Below the pieces are notes generated by a model, which saw only the letters and a list, made by a program, of their open reading frames with translations, had not been told where the DNA came from and ran no database searches. A DNA stretch of 64,000 nucleotides from the NCBI GenBank assembly GCA_029448655.1, contig JACCLO010000001.1:3038001-3102000 (forward strand), given 5' to 3'. The position numbers and the translations under genes were made by a program. Of this stretch, positions 37,090 to 49,451 are shown piece by piece (within the stretch, counting starts at the first letter, position 1; each line of letters starts with the position of its first letter). This stretch comes from Wolfiporia cocos. Its lineage: Eukaryota; Basidiomycota; Agaricomycetes; Polyporales; Phaeolaceae.

Positions 37090-38655
37090 TCACAAAACCG
37101 AGGTTTTGTTCTCGAGTGCAATGACGATGCCGTCGTATGCAGGCTTTCTGACGAAGTTCTATGCGACACATCAGCGACAGGCATAAACTCCAACGCTGCA
37201 GTCTCAAAATGGTACTCACTGCGTCCCACGGACAAGCCTCACCATACCCAGGGAAGGTCGAAGGGATCCACGAGTACTGCGATATATTCAAGTCGCTTGC
37301 TCGTTAGTGGATTGATCGACCTCAAACGCTCCTGTCACTAGCACGCACCTTGTCGGTCCAGTCCCACACAGAGATACCAACGCAGTTCGGAACGGCCATA
37401 CATGCTGATACCACGGTGTCATAATCGGTCTTTTGTTGCTCCAGCATCTCGGGCGTCACGGGAAGCGGCATGCGGATATCGAGCTCAGTGATGGCAAATT
37501 CAAGGCCGATCGCAGCGTACTGCTGGAAGTTTTCCACCATCGTTGTTGGGACCTCGCCGACAACAAAGTGGCATTGGAATCCAACGCCATCAATGGGTAC
37601 ACCTTCAGCTTTGAGTTCTTTTACCAGATCGAGCAGTGCAGTCGATTTCGGCCCTACATGTGGTGGCAAGATCAGTATGACGAGGTTTGCATCCCTGAGC
37701 GTGTTGCGAACCTAGGTACTCGTTATTGTACTCGTTGATATACAATTTGGCATTGGGATCGGCAGCACGAGCGGCGGTGAGTGCAATGGGAATGTAGCTT
37801 GTGCCCAACGTGTTGTAGAATACATCCTCACGATAGGTACCATTATCGTTGAACGGTTCTGTTAGAACAATTTCAGTGTTGAGGACGGGCGCTGGCGCAG
37901 ATGAGTGTACCATTGATGATATCCCATGCGTCTATTGACAGCATGGTTAGTATATAGCATGTGGACTGAGATCCGACGACCCACAGCTTTAACAATTGAG
38001 GTATTCGATTGATTGTCAGTAAAATGTGAACGTCATGTCAGAAGCTATTCATATTCACTCACACTTGTCCTCTATAATGGCCTACGAGAGTCGCGCATCG
38101 GTTTTGAATGATCGCAGCAAGCTCAGGAGCAGTGTAGTTATTGGCTGTTACCCATGACGGAAGTTGATTGTACCACACACAGTTGTGTCCTGAATTTCAG
38201 ATAGGTTATTAAATTCTCAAACAAAGACTTTGACAATAATATTCACCCCGAAGCAGCATCCCATTCTCGTGAGCCAAGTCTGCAATTACGTCGCCCGCTT
38301 CAAAAGTGAACACATAGGGCTCTGGCTCAGTTGCATCCTAAACATAATTGTGTTCATTTGGTAGCTTAGAGGACGCTCTCTAGCAAGCACTCACCCACTT
38401 CATGCTGTTGGCAGGTGTGATCGCTCCAAACTGCAGGAGGTTGTCCAGAATGTGGTCATAAGCGGTGTCATTCAGCTCAGGGTTGTCTGTAGCGGTTCCG
38501 AAATACAACTTTCCGGCGGACTTGGCCACAAAATTCAAGCCTGGAACCACAGCGGTTGCAGTAGGAAGAGCACTGCTCGCCGCTGTTGCGGTTTGCGGGA
38601 TTGCAACAGCAATGTGAGCGAGCGCGACTAAGGTAGTCAAGGCTGCAATCGCCAT
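37090..38655 (-). CDS. GH10 endo-1,4-beta-xylanase 3 (secreted)
   Basis: Third GH10 paralogue, inverted and more diverged than the other two. The signal peptide is [18 protein letters not shown], followed by [10 protein letters not shown] and the barrel. Marks: [100 protein letters not shown] and [19 protein letters not shown]. The C-terminus is [19 protein letters not shown]. The ATG at 38655 is used because the codon further up is GTG. As in the paralogues, a 2-nt exon (37985-37986) is needed between introns 37987-38063 and 37932-37984 to read GQVYAWDIINE. All catalytic residues are intact. Confidence 0.92.
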
Positions 38656-38715
38656 AGTTGTGGATCTGGACACAGAGTGTCTCTAAAGGAATTCACAAGC
38701 ACCATCGACGACGGT

Positions 38716-38721
38716 TTTATA
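38716..38721 (-). promoter_or_regulatory. TATA box of xylanase 3
   Basis: TATAAA on the minus strand, 66 bp before the start codon, in the same ACAGTATAAAA context as for xylanase 1. Confidence 0.7.
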
Positions 38722-41700
38722 CTGTACTTTGCCAGGAAGGCTCCAAGCCTGTTACTATCATGAGAGCAGGTAGGATAATTTAGCGCATCGAGCTCCTGTG
38801 ACTCGTGAACAATCATCGGGGACAACACGGTCTTTTTTCATGTTTGCGCCCTGGCTAAAAAGTGCCCTGCTGACAGTGCTAGTGATATAATGAGTGTCAT
38901 TGGGGGAATGGCTTAGCCTTGATTCGGCACACAGTCACTAGTAAATTTACATGGATGCTCCAGGTACAGCATCTACATGTGTGTGTGATCAAGCGATGTG
39001 CTGTATCTTAGAGAGTTGACATACACTGGACTAGGGATTAAGGAATAGGAATACTGGGCTCCCGACCCTACCGAAGCTTACCCGTGCCTTGTCATGCCGA
39101 GGACTTATGTTGCCGAAATTGAGCCGACATTGCGGAGCTGTCTGACGCTGAACCCTTTATCGCATATCTGTGGGCGACAACAGGATCAGGCAGATAGCCG
39201 TGGATCTCTCGAAGCTGAGTTTAAACATACAGATGTCTGTCACGGCTACAAATTGCTCGAGGCCGAGAATAGCTGCACGATGTCGGAAATAGACTCTGTT
39301 ATAAACGCCGCTACCGCTTGACCATTCTAGATAAAGACTGTATTCTATGCACGCTTGAATTCTTGCAACATGCGCAAGGTGCTATGGCCGCGTGTCTATG
39401 AGCCATGCGGATATGCACGCAAATTTGATATCCTAAACATCAGTAGAATAGTGCTTGAGACTGCCTACTGATAGTATAAGCCTATGAAGGTACCACTAGA
39501 GCGGATTACCAGATCTCTCGGGCCGAGTAACCAAATGATGATGAACAATGTGGTGAAAGCACACTCAGACTGCTGTAGAGTGAGATGCACTTCGCCTTCA
39601 AATGAAATTGTCAGTGTGCATGAATGTCTGTTGCGGTATTATGTATAAACTGCGCCAGCACTCACCTCATATTGGAACGTTTCCTAGGATGCCACAGTCT
39701 ACGATAGCATCCCGTGTACAGACGCTTCACAAGGCGCCGTTGAATCAGACGGGCGGATGCTCTCTGATCTTCCCCCAGAATTACTGAGCGGTACCATGAG
39801 AGAAGACTCAATTGTTGCGATCTGGAAAGGATAGAGTGTGCGCCTAGGCCGTCCGAGCAGAAGACCGCATGTTTGGTCAGTACGGATTATTGAAGAGTAC
39901 CGGAGCTCCATAGGTTCTTACGTTGCGCTGTGCCCACACGGGAGCGGACGGGAAATTGGCAGCGTATCCGTAAGTCGTTATCTTGGTCCACATTAACTGC
40001 AACCCGCAATTCGGTTAGCACCACTTGGTCAGCCGACTGGCGTCAACCTGCGCCTTGAGACCTTGAAAAGCGCCGCATTAGCGCGGGATATGGGCAGTTA
40101 CATGCCCCGAGCAATTAGATAATGCATCGGCGCCCGCAAATGCCCGTTAGCAAATGGGTTCCTGGTAGCTTTCTCCCGCTGGCAGTACGGTAGTTGATTT
40201 GATGAGACGCACGCTGTATGATCCACTAACCTGCGTATAGGCTAGCTCTGCTCAAGCCAGAAATTCCATATTTACTTTCTTTATCTATTCATACATGGGT
40301 CAGTTGAGGGACGGACGGATGATCATAGACGTGTAGGTAGACAGTACCGCCGACTTGTCTGGCTGAAATCGATCGTGAAATTCCGAAGTGTACGCGTAAC
40401 CGCTATTCAAAATGAGGGTCTTCACATTAAGTCTCGTGTCGGTGACGGGATTAACGTACTATACTTTCCATCTGTCAATCATTCAACCATGTTGGCGCCG
40501 CGAACGTCGCAGACGCTCAAGAACTGAAGCGCGTGGTGCGTAAGTCTTCACTTGAGGAAGCAAGCTGAGGTTAGTCGGCGTATGGGGAACTGCAAATTCA
40601 CTGAAGAGAAGCGTTCGATACCAAATATCGAGCATCTGATGGAAGATGGAGATTGAAATGCATAGACGCAGTTCATTCGGTGACAATGCGCGTGGGCGAA
40701 ACTAGAGTTCGGGGTACGGGGAGTAGATGACATCAGCATCGATCGAATTGGATGAATAGACCGGGTTGTCAACTGAGAATTTGTTGAGCCCAATTTAGAG
40801 CGAGCTTACCTTTCGCTGTATTGAGGATAGAATGCACGGGGGTCCCTATGAGTAACACTGCGATGCTATCGGACTTCTGCGGACGCACTGAGTCCTGACC
40901 ATCATTATACAGGCCCAAGTACCCTCCGGGCATTGGATGAGAGTCACGAACATGCCATATGCCAGGGCGCCTCCTTGTGTGGGCGCTAGGAATATCACAC
41001 TCGCGTCAGTACATCAGAGCATCGTGATTCGTGAAGACAGGGTCAGTGATCTCGACTTACAGCAGTGAGCGCTCGTCCGCTTACTTTCTTCCGTAAGGGC
41101 TAGCACTTACTATGCGTTCTTTTAAAAATCTTCCTTCCATACTTGACAGATATTTCTTGGCTGCCGTCCATGGCGGAGTGCCGGAGGTTAGATTAACGAC
41201 CCATCGGTGATCACTTGGATTGCTTGTCCCTCTGCATCTGACCGCTATAAGGAGGTGACCATCGCAGCAAGAGCAAGAGAAAGGTTGCGTGCTGTGAGTT
41301 TTGCGATTTGGGGAGGAACCATTAGGTTTTTGGGAGTGAATGAGACTCAGAACAACTTGGATCACCGCAAGACTACTAATGACAGTTTGTGACCTGATTA
41401 ACGAACCTGAGAAGGCGTTCTGCCATGCCAGTGGCGTGGGCCTTCCCATTTAACGCTGGTGGCAAGCATCTCTTCAGGCGCTATGGTAGCCACCGCTACC
41501 GGTGTCGCCGTTCTTGTCAAGATGAGCGCGGTCGCCGTGCCAGTGGACTGGCATATCCAGACGGCGTGACAGTTCCTTGAACTGGCATATATGAATCCGC
41601 CCCTGAATTTCACCATTACAACTTCGGACATAGTACTTCTAGCACATTTGAGAATCTATCAGCGCGTAGATCACAATCTTTCAAGGAAGTAGGCACATCA

Positions 41701-42049
41701 AAATGATGCAATACTTTCCTCGATTGGATTCGCGATGAGCCGCGAATGATAGGATTTAGAATGAGATACAAAAATGCCTGGATCTTTGCGCTTATCAGCG
41801 CTTCAGCTTTCGAGTATGGAGCCCGTGTAATAGTACCGGGCATCCAGATTGACTATGAAAGGGTGACGCGTCTATTACGACGCGTCTATGTGGATGGAAC
41901 ATGGAACGCGTACTACTTTTAATCATATGATCGTGAGTGCTTGAGCGCCGGGCAAGGTGGCATGCTGCATTCATCCAATTGCCGCTCGTGAAGATCTTGG
42001 ACTGCAGACTCGGGACTGCAAGCAAGCCAGGAACGCGAAGAAGCAACGC
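38722..42049. other. Gene-poor region between xylanase 3 and AIM41
   Basis: The longest stretch without a supported gene, about 3.3 kb. Open frames at 39094-39321 (+) and at 40483-40686, 40548-40793, 41081-41449, 41398-41631 and 41616-41843 (-) are short and not recognised. The minus-strand pieces between about 41080 and 41850 could belong to one multi-exon gene, since 41407 can act as a donor (the frame reads GGFIYASSRNCHAVWICQS before it), but I cannot build a full model. Three ACGCGT boxes lie at 41866-41911. No transposon or repeat family is visible. Confidence 0.45.
41865..41911. promoter_or_regulatory. Cluster of three ACGCGT (MCB-like) boxes
   Basis: ACGCGT occurs at 41866-41871, 41880-41885 and 41906-41911. 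The first two are part of an 11-nt direct repeat GACGCGTCTAT spaced 14 nt apart. ACGCGT is the MluI cell-cycle box bound by MBF-type factors in ascomycete yeasts. The cluster lies 139-185 bp upstream of AIM41 and just above possible minus-strand exons. Confidence 0.5.
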
Positions 42050-42861
42050 ATGCTCATGTATCATCGACTGCATCCGATTTCGCGCATTTGCGTGCCGAGC
42101 TCCAGATTAGCTTGCGGTGGCTTTCAATATCGCAGTTTTGCTGTCAATGCTGCTGCTGGTGAGCTGCTGGTGTATACAACGGCGCCACTTTCATTCCTAG
42201 ATAGAACACCATGCAGATATCCGTGCGCAACTCATGTCTGAGCTCAAAGGCGCTATGAAGGTATCAGAATGACAGTTGAGGTGCACTTTGTCGGAAAGCT
42301 CATCATTTCTAGAGCAGGAACACTGCGAAATCGACTGTAATTCGGGTGAGCTCCGACAACGCGCTTTTGCCTGCTCTTTTCCCAGCGACCCTGACCCATG
42401 TGTGTAACTGCCAGTCCATCTTGGCCGAGGTTTATGCAGCGGACAAAGCCCCGGGCCGCGCAGAAGTTGTACCTTCGTCAACTATTTATGCTATCCTCAG
42501 GAAGGCCGTACAACGCAGAGTGAGAGTGCACTACTATTTTGTCATATCTATGCTGACATTGTTACAGGCGGAATCTGCCGCAGAGTTCGAGAAAGCCTCG
42601 CGTTCTGATCTTGCTCAGAAAGAGCAGCAGGAAGCAGAGCTTCTGCAGTCATTCCTTCCGCCACTCCTTCCTGAGGCGGAGATTGATCACGTGCTACGTG
42701 ATATTCTTGCCGCACAACCACAGCCGGCTGGAGAGGGAAACGCGAAAAAAGCTCTGGGTAATGTCTACAAAGCTTTCTACGCTAAAGTAGACCGCTCGCT
42801 TGTCGACACGGACCTTGTACGCAAAAGGGCGGAAGCGCTGCTCTCCGAAACTTCGAGTTAG
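42050..42861 (+). CDS. AIM41: Mitochondrial Yqey-domain protein Aim41
   Basis: Small mitochondrial protein of the Yqey/GatB-related family. Exon 1 (MLMYHRLHPISRICVPSSRL...FAVNAAA) is an arginine-rich presequence. It is spliced to DIRAQLMSELKGAMK, then to a 33-nt exon SRNTAKSTVIR, then to SILAEVYAADKAPGRAEVVP and STIYAILRKAVQRR, and last to ESAAEFEKASRSDLAQKEQQ with LLQSFLPPLLPEAEIDHVL. The end is ...RKRAEALLSETSS. This order is the normal Yqey layout, with the helical repeat-like C-terminus. The exact biochemical role is not known in fungi. ATG 42050 is chosen; 42056 is equally possible. The stop is only 148 bp from that of HRD1. Confidence 0.88.
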
Positions 42862-43009
42862 ACGCCAGGTAAAAAGGGTCGGGTTACGGATCACATCATA
42901 TAATGTACACCTACAGCGAAAAATGCATGTAATAGAACAACAATCACGTCCTCCCGACCCTGGTTGGCGCCTGAGCAGTCCATCATTAGCCAAAAAGTCG
43001 CAGTCTGGA

Positions 43010-45946
43010 CTACGTCACTGGCTCGGCAGGCGCAGGGGCCACAATGTCCGCATCTTGAGCTGTCGGGGTTTCGGCGCTCGGCTCTTCTGACGTCTGGCGG
43101 ATGTTAGAATTCACAGGCGCTTGGTTGACACAGCCGACGACGACGGGTGGCGTTTGGCCGCCCGCGCTACTTCTGATGGGATCACCGCTGCCAGACGAGG
43201 AGGGTCCCGCTGCGGGCGAGTAAACATTCTCCGTCGTCGACTCAGCGGCCCGTTCCTGCCCCTGGCCTTGGCCTTGGCCTTGCACCGCGGTAACAGGCAA
43301 AACACTGCGGACGCGGGTGAGCTCCTCAATGCAACGGTATACGGCGCCCGAAACACCCTCGAGAACACGCAGCCGCTCGTCAATGGCATCACGGGTGATG
43401 CGGTCCAACCGCGCAAGTTGCTCATCTGTCAGCGTCGCGGGAAGCTGAGACAAAGGTGTACGTGAGGACGCCGCAGCGCCCTGAGACCGCGAATGTCGGA
43501 CGGAGGCGGGCGATGAAGAAGCGTGAGACTGTGATGAGGGTCCTGCCAGCGATGGCACCTGCTGAGACCTTGTGTGCTGGCTTGTTGCGCGAGTAAATGG
43601 CGCCCGATGCGCGCCATATGCACCAGTTGGTGGGAATACCGGTGTGTGCGCGATTTGAGCGGGACCAAGGTCGTAAAGAGGAATCAAAGAAGGGACATCA
43701 GGACGCATATCGCCGCGACTAGACTGACTCCCTGAGTTGACAGATGGATTCGAGGAAGAAGCGGCAGATTCCTGCTGAGCCGAAGATCCCGCAGAGTTTT
43801 CCTGGGAAGATGCCACTACAGAGGGAGTCGAGGAAGGTGAACCGCCCGTTCGTCTCAAAGCCGCTTGCGCAGCGGCGTCTCGTGGAGTCAACAGATTATC
43901 ATTCGCCGACGACGGGCCTGTCGGCGCAGGAGAAGAATGGAGATGGGGGTCCTGAGTATGTGCTAAACCACCCGAGGCATTTGATGTATTCGCCGGCGTA
44001 GCCGACGGTTGCTGAGGAGGTTGCTGTTGCGTCGTTGGCGTTGGCGTTGGCGCCTGTTGCTGGCGGCCTTGCGCGAACCATTGTGGATCCATGCCCCAAG
44101 GATGCCAGACACCACCTGGTCCGTAGAATCCTCGGAACACCGGGGGCTGCTGCAGCTGGTGGGGAGGTGGTTGGGCATTGGCAGGATAGTGGACAGGGTA
44201 TGCGTATGGAGGAGGAGGCTGCCCTGGTGCCCATCCTACGTTCGGCTGAGGCTGTTGAGCAAAGGCGCCCACGGGCGGGAACTGTCCGGGAGCGAATGGG
44301 CCTTGAATAGCGGGGACTTGTGCTTGCAAACCAAGTAAGCGACCAAACCAGCCGGCAGGACCATTCACTGGCTGGCCCTGTTGCGGTCCCTGGAATGGGG
44401 GGCCTGGCTGCTGCGCTTGCCGCCCAGCGCCTGGACGGCCCTGAGGCTGAGGCTGGTTTGCACCATCCGTTTCTAGAACCGTCCGACGGCTGAATGTGGA
44501 GGTTAGGAGTAGACAACCTACTACGAAAATGAAACCAACCATGTAGGGCAGCTCTGCTGTCGCTCCAACCACGAGCGCAAGCATTGGAAATGGAAGATGT
44601 GCCCACAAGGCAGTTTTTTCGGGGTCATATTAGGGCCATCGTTATGGTCAGGCGCCTGCGTGCCGGCAGATGCCTCTTCGTTGGGGTGCTGTAGAGTCCG
44701 GGAAGCCATTTCCTCGCGGCAGATAATGCAGGTTCGATCGGACAATTCTGATAATTCCGCCTCTGTTGCGTTTGGGTACCGTCGATCCATGTCTTTGGTA
44801 GCATTGTGATACCGGATGAGGGCACGTAATCGAGTGATGAATGACCGGGCGGTAAGATAGACATCTCGTATGATGTTGAGCGGCAAACCGTAGAATGTCA
44901 AAATGAGCATGAAGAACGTGAGGTATGTCGCCAACTTGAGGAAATCTACATATGATTTAGGATTAAGACGATGTGGGAAGTGGGATCCTCGCATACCTGT
45001 TACTAGCTCGATATAGAAGACATACATGCTCTTATTCTCCATTGGAGGGGCATTTTCGCCGCCTCTGGTGCGCGCTCTGCGGACATCGATGACAGATAAG
45101 ACATATCTTGCCATCGAATTCAACGCACTAGCCATCAGGATGGCATACTGGCAGTCGTTGATTAATATATTCGTGTAATCACAGATTGCACTACTTACTT
45201 CGCTTGCAAAAAGAACCATCCCTCCAACCCCATTGGACATGGTACTTTCAACCGCCAGTGCAAACATCACGATATCGATTAACCACAGAAGGCAGAATAG
45301 GATGTTCATCCGGATGTGGAACAACAGGGGTGGGCCAGGATATGTAGTTTGGTCCATCTTCGTCGTCTCGTTTGAAAGGAACGTAATCATCAAGGTGGAG
45401 AATACGTACCGTCTCTATTCGGTCTGCCATCAACCAGTGGAAACACTTCACGAACAGCAGGAACCCAAACATGAGAACAAATGGAATATCAAAATCATCA
45501 CGGAATATCGTAAATGCCAGCAGAGACTCGGTCACAAAAATCCAGGTTTGGTCGTACAGACGCTGTTCACGACTTGAGCAGTGAGCGAGCGGTATGGTGA
45601 CAGAGAGCGTACCTCCACTTCTCTGGCTTGTAGCGGTCCAAAGAAGAGTCTTTGTACAATCCTTCCGCAGATCAAAGCAAGCAGGAAGCCAAAATTGGCC
45701 AGAACCTGAAGCAGGAGGGGTTGGGGAGGCGCGCAAGCAAATGTGAGCCGCGCTCACCAGAACGCTGCGACTACTCTTCGAAAGGAAGATAGCAACGGAG
45801 TAGAAGCTGCTGTAGCTCCGGCATGCATTTGCGACAGTACCGATGACGGCAAAGGTGCTAAATATGGTGTAGAGGAAGATCCTGTTCGAGGTTACAGCAG
45901 CACTGAGAGGTTGCAGCCTCTGCCGGACGATGTCGTGGATCGGCAT
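43010..45946 (-). CDS. HRD1: ERAD E3 ubiquitin ligase Hrd1 (synoviolin)
   Basis: ER membrane RING ligase that ubiquitinates misfolded proteins. The N-terminal part, from MPIHDIVRQRLQPLSAAVTS, has multiple membrane segments typical of Hrd1 (FYSVAIFLSKSSRSVLV|LANFGFLLALICGRIVQRLF, ERLYDQTWIFVTESLLAFTI, FVLMFGFLLFVKCFHWLMAD, LFHIRMNILFCLLWLIDIVM, LKLATYLTFFMLILTFYGLP). The RING-H2 follows: CIICREEM ... LPCGHIFHFQCLRSWL ... SCPT|CRRTVLE, the last cysteine added by a splice. A 450-residue tail is rich in proline, glutamine and glycine, then serine, and includes a helical segment TLTDEQLARLDRITRDAIDE. Several introns of about 50-60 nt. Convergent with AIM41. Confidence 0.93.
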
Positions 45947-46761
45947 GACGGTCAGATCATACGCAGCAAAAAGCCCACACAGAATCCTACAGTCTCAGCT
46001 CAGGCTTCAGCGGTGCTGTGCAGACTGATGTTCAGAGGTAAGTTGAGCCATAGCCACAGCCTAGTCGTAAGCGCCGATGTCCAAAGACGACGTGGCGCGT
46101 TCAAGTGATAGGTATCACGTGATGCAGTAATTCTAGAACAAAATCGATTAACTCACCGATACCATCGCTACGGCAATCTCCGACTGTGCCGCTCACCAGG
46201 GCCGCGAGAAATTGTGGCCGTTCGTAGAGAGAATTCCCGCTGTGAAACATCATCCTCAATAACTTCGCTTGCGTCTGCAGAGCGTCTCTTCAATACCGTC
46301 ATACCCTTATAGCCCACAGGGAAGCTCGACACCTCTCGCAGGTTGGAATGCGACGGCGTGACAACTCTCTAGGACAACGAGCCCGGAGTTGCGATGCATT
46401 GCGGCCGAGTGCCGCTACCATCGAGACATGAAAGAATGCTGATCGCACGCCATTCTGGAAGTGCTACGGGCGCTTCATGAGGCGCTTCGCCGAATCGTGT
46501 GTGGAAGCCATGGGCGCTCTCGGAGGCGCTAGTGGTGAAATTGGGTGGCAAGCTTTTGGTAAGGCTCAGATTCGCTACGCCGTGTTTCAGGTGGAACATG
46601 TGCTGCATACGGGTTGCTGAGTCTTTTGGGAGATCGTCCTATTTCTCGCGGGATCGTAGTTATCCTCTCCGCTGCCGAACGCGCCACCGGCGGAGCCTCG
46701 TCAGGTATATAAGGAGGCTCCACTGCCGCAGATCTACAGGTTCAGACTTGTTCCACACACC
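45947..46761. other. Divergent intergenic region of HRD1 and the amidohydrolase
   Basis: About 815 bp with both promoters. A TATA-like TATATAAG lies near 46705, about 55 bp upstream of the amidohydrolase ATG. The open frames here are not recognisable. Confidence 0.5.
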
Positions 46762-49451
46762 ATGCCATCGTCTAACGACCCCGCCAGCTTGCGAAAACGC
46801 CAGCCATCAGAGGAGAAACAGCTGCATCCCACCTCTGGCGTCGCCGCGTCCGGCGCACCTGATGGTTCGGGCCAGGATGCCTCTGCGGCCAGTGCCAGTG
46901 GAGCGTTTTCATTCTTCCACGGATTTCCGTATATCCTACTACTTTCCTTGGCCTTCTCGCTGTATTTTATCCTCCCTCTGCATTCGCCGCAGCTGCTACC
47001 ACACACATATGCCCTATGCTCTCCCAGCGGTGCAAACATTTACACCGTTGACAATAGAGTCCCTCGGGCGCAATGTCTCGTTGTGCACGGATCTCACTTC
47101 TTGGATGTCGGCAGTCTAGGTATGCGATTTCACATGGATGATGGCTGTATAGCGCCCTTAAGGATACATTGTTTGCTCCAGAGGAAGTGCAGGAACGATG
47201 GGCCACAAGAGTTGCCACAGCTTATACAAACATCTCCGAATCCTCGCCGCTCGACGTTCGTTATCTGCAACCTGGCCAAATAGTGCTTCCTGGGCTAAGC
47301 GGTCTGTACATGATCTCTTAACTATCGAGAGCCACCATAAACGTACCTGCACAGATTCGCATGCCCATATATTAGAATATGGAGCAATGAAGCAGATTCC
47401 ACTAGAAGACTCGAAGACTGCACAAGGTAAGCATCAACTCAGCGTGTAGGCAACATGGCTGATCATAGAGTAGAATGCGTATCGCACGTGAAGGAATACA
47501 TATTAGCAGATCCAGAATTACGAGACGACAAGTCGAAATTTGTCGAAGGATGGGGTTGGGACCATACCCGTTGGCTAAAAGAAGAGTGGCCTAGCTATGT
47601 CAGTTTGACGCCCAAAGGGTAAATTTAGAGGCAAAGATTTCTCATCATTTCTCCAGGAATTTTTTGAGCAACATCCCGATGTGTCCGGGCGGCCGATTGT
47701 TCTGCAAAGCAAGGACGGCCACGCACTATGGGTATCTGCCACCGTCCTCCGATCAATGGAGCCTTTACCCGAAGAAGTGCCCGGAGGTGCCATCCTGCGT
47801 GACACCTCAGGAAAACCTTTAGGTATGATCTGGAAAACTGTCTGTTGAAATGTGTTTGCCTCACGGAGTTGCTATAGGAGTATTCTTGGACAACGCGCAA
47901 GATCTGGTCAAACGCCCTGCGCCGACACACAAAGCATTGGAGAAACGTTTCTCCGCCACAGTAAAGGACGCACTTGCACACGGCTTGACGAGTATCCATG
48001 ACGCTGGATTCAGCCCGATATCACTTGAATTCTTCCGCAGGTTTGTCGCCATGATCATACATTATTTCTAACACCGACCAAAATGCAACAGGCAGGCTGA
48101 CGATGGAAAACTGCCTGTAAGGTTTGAGGGCTGCGTAGTCATATATAGAAACTTAATCGGCCTCATAGATCCGCATTTACGGCATGACATACTACAACGA
48201 GAACGCAGACTATTGGGGTGATAGCGTGGTGAAAATCGTCGGTGCTGGAAACGGCAGACTTTCTGCACGCAGCGTCAAGATCTTTGCAGACGGTTGGTGT
48301 TATTCGAGGTGTCATCCCGCGTTGCTAAACTAGATCGATCGATAGGTGCACTACGATCTGGTGGCGCAGCAGTATGTTTGCCTTCCATTCTTCTGATACA
48401 CCACATTGATCCCTCGTGCAGCTTTATGAGCCATATACCGACAATCCGGAGACCCGAGGACTCATGCGCATAGAGCCGGAAGTATTAAACACTATCATTC
48501 CCAAGTTTATGCGTGACGGATGGCAAGTTGTGAGTACGCTCAGAGTCATATGACCAAACGGTCTAACACCATACAGATTGTCCACGCTATCGGAGATCGC
48601 GCAAACGGCATCGTTTTGGACGCATTTGAGGAAGCATTGAAGATCGCTAATGTTACTGCACTTCGACCACGCCTCGAGCACGCTCAGATTCTAGCTGAAG
48701 CGGATATGGCAAGATTCGGGGATCTAGGAGGTAAGCTCTGGGAAGTTGCCTGCTTTACGATATCTCACGTCAGCCCATAGTTGTTGCAAGCATCCAGCCC
48801 ACACATGTGTGCGTATAACCTATATCTGCGAAGTGCATTCCCTAACACGACAGTATACAGCACCAGTGATATGTGGTTTGGTGAAGAGCGATTGGTGAGT
48901 TGTTTATGGACAAATTGCATTCTGAATTCCTGACCACCTCCATCAAGGGTCCTGAACGTGTGAAGGGACTGTACGCCTTCAGAAGCATTTTGGATCACGG
49001 TGCAAGAATTACTACAGGCTCTGACTTCCCTGTCGAGGGTATCAACCCCCTTGCAGGCTTCCATGCTGCTATCACCAGGGTCTCGCCCGACGGCAAGTCT
49101 CCTCACGGTCCTGGTGGCTGGTGAGCACGCCGTAGTCTTGTCTATAAGTCATGCGTCAACAAATGAACTTCTAGGTTCCCTGAACAGCGAATGACACGAG
49201 AAGAAGCCTTGAGAGGTGTGTTTCTCTATCGACTACGGTGGGTATTACATATCTGATCGATCCCAGGAATGACAATCGACGCTGCCTATGCCTCGTTTAC
49301 GGAGGATACTCTGGGATCGATAGCGGCAGGCAAACGTGCGGACTTCGTCGTGTTGTCTCAAAACATCATGACTGTTCCCGCTACCTCGATTCTGAGCACT
49401 GATTTCATCGCCACGGTGATTGATGGCAGACCGGCATATGGTACCATTTAA
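46762..49451 (+). CDS. Membrane-anchored amidohydrolase (family 3, YtcJ-like)
   Basis: Metal-dependent hydrolase of the amidohydrolase-3 group. The N-terminal 50 residues are polar, then one hydrophobic segment (FPYILLLSLAFSLYFILPL) should act as a signal anchor, placing the enzyme outside the cytosol. The catalytic part begins with ANIYTVDNRVPRAQCLVVHG. The metal motif HAH is in GLSG|DSHAHILEYGAMKQIP. Further marks are GLTSIHDAGFSPISLEFFRR, GNGRLSARSVKIFADGALRS, HAIGDRANGIVLDAFEEAL, RPRLEHAQILAEADMARFGD, ITTGSDFPVEGINPLAGFHA and TREEALRGMTIDAAYASF. The end is IDGRPAYGTI. More than ten exons. Substrate unknown; the family acts on amides, ureas and N-substituted compounds. Confidence 0.88.

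Noticed and set aside
38656..38673. Upstream start of xylanase 3 with six more residues
   Set aside because: The codon at 38673 is GTG; the first ATG is at 38655 and gives a clean signal peptide.
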